DNA of 64,000 nucleotides from Kalmanozyma brasiliensis GHG001. Taxonomy: Eukaryota > Basidiomycota > Ustilaginomycetes > Ustilaginales. Within the stretch, counting starts at the first letter, position 1. Every line of letters begins with the position of its first letter. Under the pieces are notes generated by a model. It made no database searches and was not told where the DNA came from. It was given only the letters and a program-made list of their open reading frames with translations. Shown here one piece after another: positions 51,901 to 61,353 of this stretch. Location of the stretch: positions 248,001-312,000 of the forward strand of contig NW_015961959.1 of NCBI RefSeq assembly GCF_000497045.1, written 5' to 3'. The translations under genes and the position numbers were made by a program.

Positions 51901-52933
51901 TGCGCATGCGCTCGAGATCTTGCTCCACGCAGTGCTGGAGGATGAGGCGGATGCGGGGTTGGGCGATGCTACCTACCTGCGCAAGGGGGCTGGTAGTGTG
52001 CTGTTCAAAGAGCGCAGCCCGAGCGCGCTGCTTGCCGATGTGGCGGAGGAATCTGCTGACGAGGCGCCGTCTCACGATTCGCTTCGCAGATCTCCGGTCG
52101 AATCGGGCATCCTACCTCTCGTAGTGGAGTTTCTGGATCACTTCCCAATCGCGCTCGAGGTGGTGGTTGGATGTGCACGGAAGACGGAGGTGGCGCGGTG
52201 GGCGTATCTGTTCGATGTGGTGGGTCCACCTCGGGCGTTGTTCCAGAAGTGCATCGCCGCAGACGACTTGCGGGTGGCAGGAATGTACCTGTTGGTGCTG
52301 CACAATCTCGAGCCGTTGGAAGTGTCGATTGCGCACACGGTGCAGCTGCTGCGCCTGGCGGTGCAGAGACACGACTGGTCGACGTGTCATGATCTGCTGC
52401 GGTTCGTCGCGACCATTGATCCTAGTGGTTCAGCGCTGCGGTTGGCGGTGGACGAAGCTGGGATCCTCACCGCCTCCGATGACTCGGAAGGGATAGTGGC
52501 GCCACGGATGATGCGGACGAACTCGGCCCCTCCCATCCCCGCAAAACTCGACACGATGGCAGAGGAGGACGAGGAGAGTCTCGATGCCAACCCGTTCGAT
52601 CGACCCCTGCTCAAGACACAGCGTGCGAAATCGGCCACTTTGCCCATGCGCAACACGCCAGACGTCACGATCAACGGCATGGCCCTCACACCCAGTCTTG
52701 CTGCGTTGGGGATAGGGGGAAGGCAGAGACACGGAGTAGGTCTCAGTCTCAGTCGTGTCGGATTGCGCAGTTCGGATCGCATCTGGGATAAGGATGGGGA
52801 GAAGAGCGCGTCGACCAGTCCACGAGCTAGCATGGCCAGTCTGCGCCGACCCTCGAACGAGAGGCGCAACTCAGAGAGGTTGGATGAGAAGGATGAGGAT
52901 GCGCTGGTTGGCGTCGGCTCACCCGATTTGTAG
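48998..52933 (+). CDS. RIC1: Ric1, Rab6/Ypt6 guanine exchange factor subunit
   Basis: Ric1 with Rgp1 activates Rab6/Ypt6 at the Golgi. The 1311-residue protein begins MYWPTGCPERI (the family's MYWPTGWP start), then shows beta-propeller-like segments (NGMMWAALSTTTISIWSSRP, YALAVGWQKGLSIWSTYG). The C-terminal RIC1 domain (about residues 900-1150) contains LCVLLEKGIVLGVESEVSL, TTTNTHLFLHQILRNYLEKRLLEEA-type helices and FFAASYQDLVYFAHALEILL. The last 150 residues are Ser/Arg-rich and disordered. It is intronless and its start is fixed by the MYWPTG motif. It converges on the PQ-loop gene (168 bp). Confidence 0.93.
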   Translation: MYWPTGCPERIHLSPSGLHQSATFLRFDKDAAQQLPTTSAGQQDGADEQIIHIARSRNGMMWAALSTTTISIWSSRPAQVVAALIRTPQSIADYGNNTRVEWRPDGNALLVQTDRSFLLLYTLVYPRQGSSIYSYIPPSGSGSRSQTDELLAPNPRSLRNAFAPGAGESAAAGDLGLGGLAGEACELRFRLVLRIDAGLRSATSTETHMLVSTTSPPALQCIRWPNDDPDARQPDPNDPLVRTRTTLTEQLDWFLIAENQTEDADARTSSVEISQVTYSRPMDVFVWLTSDGRAYVANLDLLVDDPVPWTGRCFHGAAKQPKRRSSTIERTAVPPAQPAPGLAKQATEEKETAAAHTANGISSDNNRGSVEGDSAVPKGDANGSIPVSPIPADLPPEQRATSVSINAKFSLIALGLADGTVAVYHYRAPGRTPLLSQTLSIREALKSTASYLTTGAVRSLAWTSDGYALAVGWQKGLSIWSTYGKLMGCTLREDWELASKNFSDAFMFGTRDLFWGPGNTELFLLALPKHDAPAPLKADNQLFILPFSKSAVAGQHSPDNTRFAFYQTDDSLHVYRGADQNDLTAITPESDVWQHIKIPQPYLAANWPVRYAAISSDGNLIAVAGRRGLAHYSSTSGRWKLHKSVAQEQSFVVRGGMQWFQHVLIAACDSGGEYQLRLYSRDAELDSSHLLDLRVLPSPVVLTSLFDNSLLVYTADNTFYHFLIDLSQDRVRLQLCGSITFEGVVGEPARVRGMSWMIPESQQRFGDPMDDLSVATIIFLIDGKLVLLRPRKVDSHRPSRLEDFDDPRHDNDDDDEEVAYDKQILADKIEYYWTHLQGIGTLENSLWGYDGTGIKLWLDALRIPSSAHPDESFSDDEEGSTDLPPDRTIESSVFMPLDFYPLCVLLEKGIVLGVESEVSLRRSLDFALWRTTTNTHLFLHQILRNYLEKRLLEEAVFFAASYQDLVYFAHALEILLHAVLEDEADAGLGDATYLRKGAGSVLFKERSPSALLADVAEESADEAPSHDSLRRSPVESGILPLVVEFLDHFPIALEVVVGCARKTEVARWAYLFDVVGPPRALFQKCIAADDLRVAGMYLLVLHNLEPLEVSIAHTVQLLRLAVQRHDWSTCHDLLRFVATIDPSGSALRLAVDEAGILTASDDSEGIVAPRMMRTNSAPPIPAKLDTMAEEDEESLDANPFDRPLLKTQRAKSATLPMRNTPDVTINGMALTPSLAALGIGGRQRHGVGLSLSRVGLRSSDRIWDKDGEKSASTSPRASMASLRRPSNERRNSERLDEKDEDALVGVGSPDL

Positions 52934-53101
52934 CAGCCTCAATACCAACTATCACACCTTGCAAGTTTGCTGGCGGCTCTAGAGGATCTGGCTTCGTCAC
53001 AGTGTAGGCGTGCGTGAGACGCGAAAGTTCGTTATTGAAGCTGCGTTTCCACTATGCTACCCACCTTGTACCCTATGCTCCTGAAGTTCGTCCTTCGCAA
53101 C

Positions 53102-55390
53102 CTACGCCAATGCCACGCCCTTCTTCCTCCACGCCATCCACTGCGCCACAATAATCAGATCAAAAACCAACGTTCCACCGCTGCCCAACAAAAACGGCAG
53201 ACTCTCCTGGAGATACGCCCTACTGCCCTCACCGCTCGCGCTCGGATTGGTCAGAACGCTGATCGTATACAACAAGTTTCCGGTGAAGGCGGCGATGAAG
53301 AGGAGGATCGAGAGGCCGGCGACAGAGCGACGGATGTGGTTCTCCCAGATCTGCGGGATGCGCGAGGTGATGTACAGCAACGCGCACAGCCAGGCGCTGA
53401 TTCGACCCACGAGGCGATTCCACGATGTGGCCTCATCGAACAGGGTCAGCAGCAGAGGTGAGGAGGGGGTGGGAATGACCGCAGCTGTGGAGGTGGCTGG
53501 TAGGGAGGTGATCATCATGATGCCGAGAAGGACCATGCCGATGCTGCGTCGCATCGAGGCAGGCGATTTGGTCCCGCTGCGCTTTTTGCTGCTTCCTGTA
53601 AGGCCGGAGTTGGTGGTCGTGGAGGTCATACCCAACGTGCTGCGGGACAGCTGCTTGGTGTGGGACCGTGATGACGAGGTGCGGTACATGCCCCTCTTCC
53701 TGCTCCCGTCCTTTGCGGAAGCGGACGGGTTCAGCGAGTCGACGGAGCGATGCAGCGGCGCAGCCGGGGACGATTCTCTTGTCGAGTCGTGTGTCCGTCG
53801 CTTTCTTGATTTTGGTTCGCCTTCTTGTGAAGCCTGGGCCGCCTCAATGGTGGTGTTCGCACGCTCGTGTTGCCCAAGCTGATGATGAGACTGAGACATC
53901 CTAACTGCGTCATCCTTTGGCGCCGAATCGGCCGACGCATGTCGGACAGTGCCATTGGACGAAGATTCGGAAGAGAATGGCGAAGACGCTGCATCGCGAC
54001 GCGGAGCGGCACCTTCGTTGGGCGTTGCTGTGCCCGAGACGGGAGCCGTGTCGACTCGGTTGGCGGTGCGGACCATGTCGCGACCTCGAGGCTCGAGGGG
54101 TCCGCTTCCGGTGCTGCTCTCGGTGCTGACACTGGCTAGGCTGTCAATGCTTTTCGTCATAGCCTCCTGCGCCGCAGACTCGGAACCAGACTCGGCTTCG
54201 GATGCCGATTCCGTTTGGTCTCCATCGTCTCCTTGCTGCATCTTTGGCTTGGGTGATGTGTCCTCGTCGTCCGCATCTTTGCTCTCCCGCGTCGGACTCA
54301 ATGCTGACGGGACAAAGTCGACTTGTCCTGCCGGGCCCTTCCTGCGAGCGCTCATCGATCGTGTAGCACGGGATTTGCGCGGGACTGAGCTGGAACCTTC
54401 TTGCACGGCTGGCATCGACTGTGTGGATGCTGCCAAGTCGGCCTGGAGCGCGTCTGGATGGGTGAGGTCGTTGCTGTTGACTCGCGACCGTGACCGTGAC
54501 GATGGTTGAGAGTGGTTTGGTGAAGAAGAGGCCCTCGACTTGCTGCGATGCGAGTGTGGCTTGCGATGTGAAAAGTAGTCCTCGTCTGTTGCGTGATGCA
54601 GCATCGCCTCGCGTCTCCTAGCCGCCTCGTGTGCTAGTTGTGCGACCGACATGGCTGCATCAGAAAGGGCGCGGTAGTTGGCGACAGAACCGCTGCCAAA
54701 GCCAGGGACAGTGTCTGTAGAGCTCGTTCTGCTGATCGGAGGAGCATGACGAGATCTGGATCGAGATGACCCGAAGTGAGGGCGACGACGAGTTGCCTCC
54801 CCGTCGGCCGCATCGTCTGCTTTGTCGGTGGATGTCCGCGCTAATGGCGGGAGCGCGTCGTGCTGTGAATAGGCGTGTTGCGCGATGTGTCGATGCGGAT
54901 TGACAAGCTGTTGAGAGTGCGACAAATTCCGCCGCCTGCTCGAGCTGCGTAGGTAGGAGTTATGACGACTTGCCCTGCCACCGAGCAGCTCACTTGTCTC
55001 GGAAAGCACCGAGTACGAGTTTGCTGGGTAGGGTGAAGTGAGACTGCCGGTACGCTGCCGCGATCGATTCTTTGTGCGCCGTGCCCGCTCTCTTCTTGAC
55101 TTGAGCTTGTAGTACACGAATTGCACCATGATGCAGACATCGATGCAGCAAAAGTAGGTCGAGACGGCAATCTGAAATGGCAGCTGCTGGGTGAGGATGC
55201 AGCCAATAAGATTGGTGGCATCGCCGAGCATCCATTGTGTGAGAAAGACGGCAGAGAGGCCATCGACAGAGCCACGTCGGTAGTTTTCGTAGAGCTGCGG
55301 GGATTGCGCGAAGAGCCAAACGACGAATGAAAATGTGCCGGTGAGGTTTGACACCGTCTGCCGGTCGACGGTGGCCAGCCAGCCGACCAT
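53102..55390 (-). CDS. PQ-loop vacuolar membrane protein (Ypq1-like) with very long linker
   Basis: The protein has 762 residues. The N-terminal PQ-loop repeat (residues about 15-100) has FAQSPQLYENYRRGSVDGLS followed by membrane spans. The second (about 655-755) has ITSRIPQIWENHIRRSVAGL and the final spans. In this family the two PQ loops are hinge motifs of cationic amino-acid exporters in vacuoles and lysosomes (Ypq1/PQLC2). The linker of about 500 residues is Ser/Arg/Asp-rich and disordered, much longer than the 50-100 usual. It is intronless and divergent from the second MFS gene (1.7 kb apart). Confidence 0.85.
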   Translation of the reverse strand: MVGWLATVDRQTVSNLTGTFSFVVWLFAQSPQLYENYRRGSVDGLSAVFLTQWMLGDATNLIGCILTQQLPFQIAVSTYFCCIDVCIMVQFVYYKLKSRRERARRTKNRSRQRTGSLTSPYPANSYSVLSETSELLGGRASRHNSYLRSSSRRRNLSHSQQLVNPHRHIAQHAYSQHDALPPLARTSTDKADDAADGEATRRRPHFGSSRSRSRHAPPISRTSSTDTVPGFGSGSVANYRALSDAAMSVAQLAHEAARRREAMLHHATDEDYFSHRKPHSHRSKSRASSSPNHSQPSSRSRSRVNSNDLTHPDALQADLAASTQSMPAVQEGSSSVPRKSRATRSMSARRKGPAGQVDFVPSALSPTRESKDADDEDTSPKPKMQQGDDGDQTESASEAESGSESAAQEAMTKSIDSLASVSTESSTGSGPLEPRGRDMVRTANRVDTAPVSGTATPNEGAAPRRDAASSPFSSESSSNGTVRHASADSAPKDDAVRMSQSHHQLGQHERANTTIEAAQASQEGEPKSRKRRTHDSTRESSPAAPLHRSVDSLNPSASAKDGSRKRGMYRTSSSRSHTKQLSRSTLGMTSTTTNSGLTGSSKKRSGTKSPASMRRSIGMVLLGIMMITSLPATSTAAVIPTPSSPLLLTLFDEATSWNRLVGRISAWLCALLYITSRIPQIWENHIRRSVAGLSILLFIAAFTGNLLYTISVLTNPSASGEGSRAYLQESLPFLLGSGGTLVFDLIIVAQWMAWRKKGVALA

Positions 55391-56848
55391 GACTGCGACC
55401 CGGTGCTCAAACGCGTCTAGAGCCGTTGTAAGCCCAGTAGAGTCGCCGACGATTCCGCTTTACAGCGTTGAGGGTGGTGAGACCTTACATGCGAAGTCCA
55501 TCTGTGCGGGTCTACAGGGTTGAGGTGCGCTCGAGCCGCTCGAGATAAGCCGGTGATCTTGAGCCCAAGTGGGACGCTATCAAAGTTGGCGGCTCTAACC
55601 TCGACAGCCTCGAGCCGATTTCCGAGCAGCAAGGTTTCTTATCTACGAGGCGTGGGAGCTTGCTGAGTGATTCGGAGCCTATGCCGGATTGCTGGCTGAA
55701 TCAGGGTCGAGGCGAGTCGGACGGTCCGTGGGCTAGTGGAGGATCCCTATAGTCTTGACCTTTACGATCTCCGAGGTGATCGAGTCTATGCAGGGGATGG
55801 GAACGATGTGATCTATGAGGCCGGGCGCGTTGGGATCCGAGCTTAGAATGTGGGGTATAGGATGGTTGTCGAGAGGATCCAAGAGAGGTGCAGCAATCGT
55901 GGATGGGCGGGTGAGTCGTGTGATTGGAGGCTGGTAGGATGCCGAGACGAACAATGGACTGCGTGATGTGGTGTGGAAGTGCTGTTGGATGCTGTCACAC
56001 GGCCTTGTGCAGACGACGCGGTGCAAAGAGACTTGAGACTCGGCTGCGGTCTTGCTGCGAAAAGGGTCCAATGGGAGCTTGGCCGTTGCGAGGTGGTTTG
56101 CGGGTCAGTCATGCTGCTCTCAAGCCTTATCAGCTGAGAGGCGTCCTGTGCGTGGCTTAACGAGGCAAGACAAGCCGTGGCTTCGGTACATCCTCCTCCG
56201 TCCCACCCAGGCACACAAGCCGGCGAAAAGGCGAAAAGGCGAAAATCACGCCGCGGTCATCCATTAGCCCGATTTGAGAGGTACCGATGCTCGAACCAAT
56301 TGTGTGTTTGATTTAGGTCTAACATGTCTTTCTCCCCTAGCCCGCGCTTTCTGCTCTCACCCTCCCTTCACTCACTCTTAGCCGCCTAGCTGAGCTCGTA
56401 CATAGGCTTTGAGGTCATTCACCACCGTTCAGTGAGAAGACGCAGGCTCGGACATGGCCGGAAAGATGTACCCTGGCCTGAACCATTGCCGAGAGGCAGA
56501 CTGTTGGGTGAGGCGCGTAGGATTTTCAATCTGTTGCTCGGTTCGGAGAAATTAATTCGCTGCTTCGCTTGTACAGCTCCCCCACGTCAATCTAGAAAAT
56601 GTCTCCGTCAGTGGCGTCGCATGGCAAGCGGAATCCCCCACAGCCGCGTACCAATCCCTGCGTGTGATGCCTTCCAATTCGAGCTTAGGCGTTCCTCAGG
56701 CGCAGAGCCGACGAAAGTGGGATGCAATGAGCACATGGTCTGCCGCAACTTCCGAGTGGATTGAGCCGAAGACTCTCCGTGGCGAATCACCGCCCACCAA
56801 ATTTCACGAAGCTTAAGCGAGATGGTGGACCTCATGCCCGAGAAATGT

Positions 56849-56903
56849 AGCCGACCTTGTGACCCCCGGTCATGTCGCCGGTCAATAGGTTCCCATAGGT
56901 CGG
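56849..56903. promoter_or_regulatory. 8-bp inverted repeat with internal CCGG motifs
   Basis: Arms GCCGACCT and AGGTCGGC are perfect complements separated by 39 nt. The interior carries CCGGTCA twice. It sits 236-290 nt upstream of the MFS ATG and could be a zinc-cluster regulator site; that role is speculation. Confidence 0.3.
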
Positions 56904-57047
56904 CTTGGAAGCACGGCGTCGGTTGTTGCGGCAGCTGTCGAACCCCAGGCAGCCAAGACCCAACCCCCGCACAGTGGCAACCCCACGCTTGCTGTGCATT
57001 CCCCCGCGGCGCCCCTCATTCGCTCCTCGTCCCCTCGCTGAGCTTTG

Positions 57048-57052
57048 TATAA
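57048..57052 (+). promoter_or_regulatory. TATA box of the second MFS gene
   Basis: TATAA followed by G lies 87 nt upstream of the ATG at 57139. It is followed by a C/T-rich initiator-like stretch (CTCTTCCCCTTCGTTTCTTC). Confidence 0.55.
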
Positions 57053-57138
57053 GTAGCAGCCCTTGCGCGATGTTATCCTCTTCCCCTTCGTTTCTTCATC
57101 ACCCCTGAACTCTCCTCCATCCCGACACGACCTTCAGC

Positions 57139-58837
57139 ATGGGCGAAAAGATCCTTAAGGACGCGGATCTGCACCGCTCGACCGCAGCAAACCAAGACAC
57201 ACACGATGCCCACTCCGTCGAGCAAGTGACCGAGATCTCGGGCGTCTCAACAGCGGTGGCTGCGCTCGATCCCAACTCGGAAGAGTACAAAGTCATGGAG
57301 AAGCGTCTCGTTCGCAAGATTGATATCCGTCTCATGCCAATCCTCGTCTTGCTCTACATCCTGTAAGTGCGCAAGACCACCTCTGATCGCATGCTACAGC
57401 CGCTGACCACCTGTATGACCCCCCTTTCGATCGGAACCCTATCTGCTGAGTAGTAACTATCTAGATCGCAACAGCATTTCCACTGCACGAGACAACGGCC
57501 TGGTACGAGATCTGAACCTCCTCGACAAGGAGTACCAGACGGCGCTGAGTATCCTCTTTGTCGGATACATCACATTCCAGATCCCATCGAACATGCTCAT
57601 GACCAGGCTCGGTAGGCCTTCGCTCTACATTCCAACGTTTGTTGCCTTGTGGGGTGTCGTCTCGGCTTGCACTGCTGCTGCCACCGGCTACCACTCTCTC
57701 CTCGCGGTCCGAATCTGCCTAGGTGTCGTCGAGGCGCCCTTCTTCCCGGGGGCACTTGCGCTTCTTGGTTACTTCTATAAGAAAGAAGAGATGGCAACAC
57801 GGACGGCACTGCTCTTTTCTGGTAGCATCATTAGCAATGCCTTCTCAGGATTGATCTCGGCGGGTATCCTCAGTGGCATGGAAGGGAAGGCTGGTCTGCC
57901 ATCGTGGCGCTGGCTCTTCATCCTCGAAGGCTCCATCACCGTAGCTATCGCCGGTATGGCGGTGTTCATCCTTCCGGACATGCCTGGCAACTCAAAGTTC
58001 TTGACCCCTGAGGAAAGGATCATCGCCGTCAACAGGTTGTCGGTCAACGCTGGGTCCACTCTGTCAACCGCGGACGAAGACGGAACGCCAATGCAGGGCT
58101 TCTTCATGGCTGTGAAGGATATCAAAACCTGGGTTCTGGCTTTCATGCTCACAGCCGTGACTGTTGGCGTCGGCTTCAACCAGTTCTTCCCGACCATTGT
58201 GGGCTCGCTCGGCTACTCTCACACCGTCACCCTGCTTCTGACCGCGCCCATCTGGTTCTTCGCCTTCCTCGCGTGTCTCGCCAACGGTCTCCACTCGGAC
58301 CGCGTCCAGGAGCGCACCCTACACATCATCATTCCCCTCGTTTTCGGCATTGTTGGATTCATCATTGCCTCCACCACTACCAGCCTTGGAGCCCGCTTCT
58401 TTGCGCTGTTCATCGAGGCTTCTTCGTACGCCGGCTACACTTGCGTTCTCGGCTGGATCGCGCCCTCAATTCCTACCCCCAAGTATAAAAAGGCCGTCGC
58501 GCTCGCGCTCATCAACGCTTTCTCTCAGCTCGGCAACATCTCGGCGAGCTACGTCTGGCCCAAGAAGTGGGGCCCCAAGTATTGGCAGAGCAACACGATC
58601 AGCTCGGCCATGTTTGTCGCCTGCATCGTGCTGGTGCTGCTGCACAGGACTATGCTCAAGATGGAGAATGCCAAGCTGGACCAAATTAAGAACGATCTGC
58701 TCAGCGGTGGCAAGGGCATGTACGAGGAAGATGGCAAGGGTTTGGACCCAGAGTCGCATCTGGCGGTGGATGGCCAGTCGAAGAAGCAACAGACAAGGAT
58801 TGCTATGGCCAAGAGCTCGTTCCGCTACATGTTGTAA
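57139..58837 (+). CDS. MFS transporter, anion:cation symporter (Dal5/Tna1-like) family
   Basis: Two exons (57139-57362 and 57454-58837) are joined by a 91-nt GTAAGT-TAG intron that restores LLYILNYLDRNSIS, the family's DR-N motif at the end of TM1. The product has 535 residues. Marks are ILFVGYITFQIPSNMLMTRL (TM2), RICLGVVEAPFFPGALALLG, RTALLFSGSIISNAFSG and the WRWLFILEGSITV motif, then LNAFSQLGN-like LINAFSQLGNISASYVWP. Relatives (Tna1, Dal5) carry nicotinate, allantoate or dipeptides; the substrate is undetermined. It is not a close copy of the MFS protein at 2052-3961. Confidence 0.92.
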
Positions 58838-59197
58838 TCGCTACGTATCATTGTAATGGTATCTTGACTCGGACTCTGATGTGCGTGTGGATGTTTCCCT
58901 TCCAAGTGAGCTGTCTGAGAGGATCGTAGCGCAGAAGGCAGGGCAGGATATGCACGTCGTCGAGCTGTCAAAAAGCGGATCAGGAAAATCGCCCGATCCG
59001 TGCCTTCTTCAACGCCTTAGCTCCACCTCGAAAGAACAACACTTTTTGTTTCTTACCCTCATCACCTTTTCTACCGACCTCGTGCCTGCCCATCTTGGCC
59101 TTGTCATTCGATCATGTCGGTCTCCGCGGATCGTGCACCTCACATATAGCGCTCGTCTGCTCCAGCATCGTGCAGAGTGCCAATAGCCTCACCGACC
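58838..59197. promoter_or_regulatory. MDM12 promoter and leader with a uORF
   Basis: This is 360 bp between the MFS stop and the MDM12 start. The leader contains an upstream ATG (59114) opening an 11-codon frame (MSVSADRAPHI) that stops at 59149, 48 nt before the main ATG. Such a uORF could damp translation. Confidence 0.4.
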
Positions 59198-60541
59198 ATG
59201 TCGCTCGACCTGGACTGGAGTCTTCTGGACGACGAGCTGTCCGTCCGCTTCCTCGAGACCATCAATCGCGCACTCGAGTCGTCTTCCACCAGTCGGCCGT
59301 CTTTCCTCGGGGAGATCCGCTTCGAGAACCTGCAATTCGGCGCCGACCCACCCGACGTGGCTATCCGCTCGATCACCGACATCTGGCCGGACTTTGTTTC
59401 GATCGACGATCCGCCACTTCGTCGACGCGGCACACGACATGCCACACCAGCGAGCAATGCAACGACACTGGTCGAGTCGCCAACAGAGACGTTCGCCGCG
59501 GGCCATGGAGGAGAGATGCCGTTGAGGACGTATACACAATTCGACGATGCAGTGCCGCCGAATCGAATCCATGGGCCCGCGAGCGTGATTTCGGCGAGCG
59601 TGGCGGGCAGCGTGCCTGCGACACCCGGTATGGGGCTGGGTGGAGCGAACGGGTACTATCAGCAGTGGTCGACGGCGCTTGCTTCACGAGGGATCCGAGC
59701 GGCCGGGCTGGGTGGGTCCTCGTTACCACAAACGCAAGTGACCAGCCCGGTGGAGATTCCACCCTCGCCAGGATACTTTCAGCACTGGCAGCAACAACAG
59801 CAGTCGGGACCATCCCATCTCGGGTTGCCCTACTCGGCGAACAATTCAAGGCAGACGAGCTTCGATGCGACCTCTCTCCTTGGAGGCGGACCAGGTCCGC
59901 AGAGCAGTGTCAGCCAGATCGGTGCCAAGCGGGATAGCAATAGCCTTCACCCACCGCTCCCTGGCAATGGCCTGCACTGGAACGGCACGGGAGGTCGACC
60001 TTCGCTCCGCTCCACGCCAGCCGCATCGTACCGCTCACTTTCCGGCCAGATCTCGCCCAACGAGCCGCGCGAAGCTACCCCTGCACCCTCCTCCGCCTCC
60101 CAACTGCCTTCGCTGCAGATGCGATTGAGCCTGCATTGGCCAACGACGACGTTCCGCCTCACCGTCACCACCAGCATCCTGATCAACTATCCGAGTCCCG
60201 CATTCATGTCTCTTCCCCTCACACTGTGCATCACAGGCTTCTCCTTGACGTCAGGTCTGATTGTTGCACTCGAAGGCGAGCACCAGCGGGCACACATCTG
60301 CCTCGTCGAAGAAGACACGGATGTAAGCCCAGCAGAAGGGAAGAAGGTCAGTGCAGGGATGAGTGTTCTGCCTCAGCTGACGTTTGAGAGCGAGGTGGGC
60401 GAGCACGAGAAGCACGTGCTGAAGAATGTCGGGAAGGTGGAGAAGTTTGTTGCGGAGGTGATTCGGAAGGGGTTGGAGGACGAGCTGGTCTATCCGAACT
60501 ACTACACGATCGATTTGCCAGGCTCCAAGGGAAGGACGTGA
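59198..60541 (+). CDS. MDM12: Mdm12, ERMES complex subunit
   Basis: Mdm12 is the soluble SMP-domain subunit of the ERMES ER-mitochondria tether, which moves phospholipids. The ATG at 59198 (MSLDLDWSLL) is the family start. Further marks are ELSVRFLETINRALES, FLGEIRFENLQFGADPPDVA, ITDIWPDF, and C-terminal blocks LSLHWPTTTFRLTVTTSILI and VGKVEKFVAEVIRKGLEDEL ending in LPGSKGRT. The SMP domain is interrupted by about 200 residues of Gly/Ser/Gln-rich sequence between the two halves, as is common in fungal Mdm12. The length is 447 residues. Confidence 0.93.
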   Translation: MSLDLDWSLLDDELSVRFLETINRALESSSTSRPSFLGEIRFENLQFGADPPDVAIRSITDIWPDFVSIDDPPLRRRGTRHATPASNATTLVESPTETFAAGHGGEMPLRTYTQFDDAVPPNRIHGPASVISASVAGSVPATPGMGLGGANGYYQQWSTALASRGIRAAGLGGSSLPQTQVTSPVEIPPSPGYFQHWQQQQQSGPSHLGLPYSANNSRQTSFDATSLLGGGPGPQSSVSQIGAKRDSNSLHPPLPGNGLHWNGTGGRPSLRSTPAASYRSLSGQISPNEPREATPAPSSASQLPSLQMRLSLHWPTTTFRLTVTTSILINYPSPAFMSLPLTLCITGFSLTSGLIVALEGEHQRAHICLVEEDTDVSPAEGKKVSAGMSVLPQLTFESEVGEHEKHVLKNVGKVEKFVAEVIRKGLEDELVYPNYYTIDLPGSKGRT

Positions 60542-61353
60542 TGTGGGACGGCGCTCTCAATCAACGATTGTGCTCCTAGATTTGTCACTGAGTACGTTTC
60601 ACAAGTGTCGGCGTCTGGAAGTGTGGTATGATGTTGAGGAGAAGCTCTTGGTCTCGTGTGTGTGTGTCGGCCGAAAGGGATATACATAGCCTTCGAGCGA
60701 GAAAAGCGAAAACTTGTATCAGATAAGGCGCCCAGCACACAATGAGCCTATCAGCAGCGTGCCATTTGGCTGCTCGGCGAGTCATCCTCACTGCGATCGT
60801 CCTCTCAATGGCTTTCACTGACTGCAGACATGTTTCCGCTCACGCAATCCAGGTCAACGCTCATTAACAACGGTAACGAAGAGGCAAGAGGAGGCTCGAA
60901 TTTCCAGTCTTGCGCCTCAAGAAGAAGCCCGGAGATAGGATGTGCTGTGCTGCTAAGCGAAAAATTTGGGCTGGAGCAGCAGAGGGATCGTCATTTTGGC
61001 AGTCAAGCGAGTCAAAAGTCGAGTCTTGTTTTTGTGAGCGTAATTCGGCCTCAGCTCATTTGCCACAGTCACAGCTCTCTCTGAGAAATTTCGGCGTTAT
61101 CACGACCCCATGCTCAGCAACTCATTATCACCATTCCCACCATTCTTCGACCACTGCAACCACGTCTGATCCACGTTCAATACTTGCTCGAGCACTAGCA
61201 CTACACATTCGCAATACTGCCCACGGCCTCTTGTCCAGCAACTGAAGGAACATCAAAGCAACGCGCAGACCAGTAGCACCGTCTTCGTCTACACTTCATC
61301 GCGACCTCTTCTTTCCGCTCTGACTATCACGCAGTATCGACACATAGGCAATC
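60542..61353. other. Intergenic, MDM12 3' flank and DRE2 promoter
   Basis: This is 812 bp without a supported gene. A GT dinucleotide run (about 12 nt) lies near 60656-60667. The last 250 bp are C/T-rich, as expected of the DRE2 leader. Confidence 0.45.

Larger units (their letters stand above)
55391..57138. other. Long intergenic region upstream of the second MFS gene
   Basis: This is 1.75 kb without a confident gene. A minus-strand frame at 55733-56071 (112 codons) has no motif that I recognise and could be a small gene or noise. The MFS promoter is at the end: a perfect 8-bp inverted repeat (GCCGACCT ... AGGTCGGC, arms 56849-56856 and 56896-56903) with CCGG pairs between the arms, then TATAA at 57048-57052. 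Confidence 0.5.

Noticed and set aside
55733..56071. 112-codon minus-strand frame as a small gene
   Set aside because: No recognisable motif, other frames overlap it, and I cannot separate it from chance.
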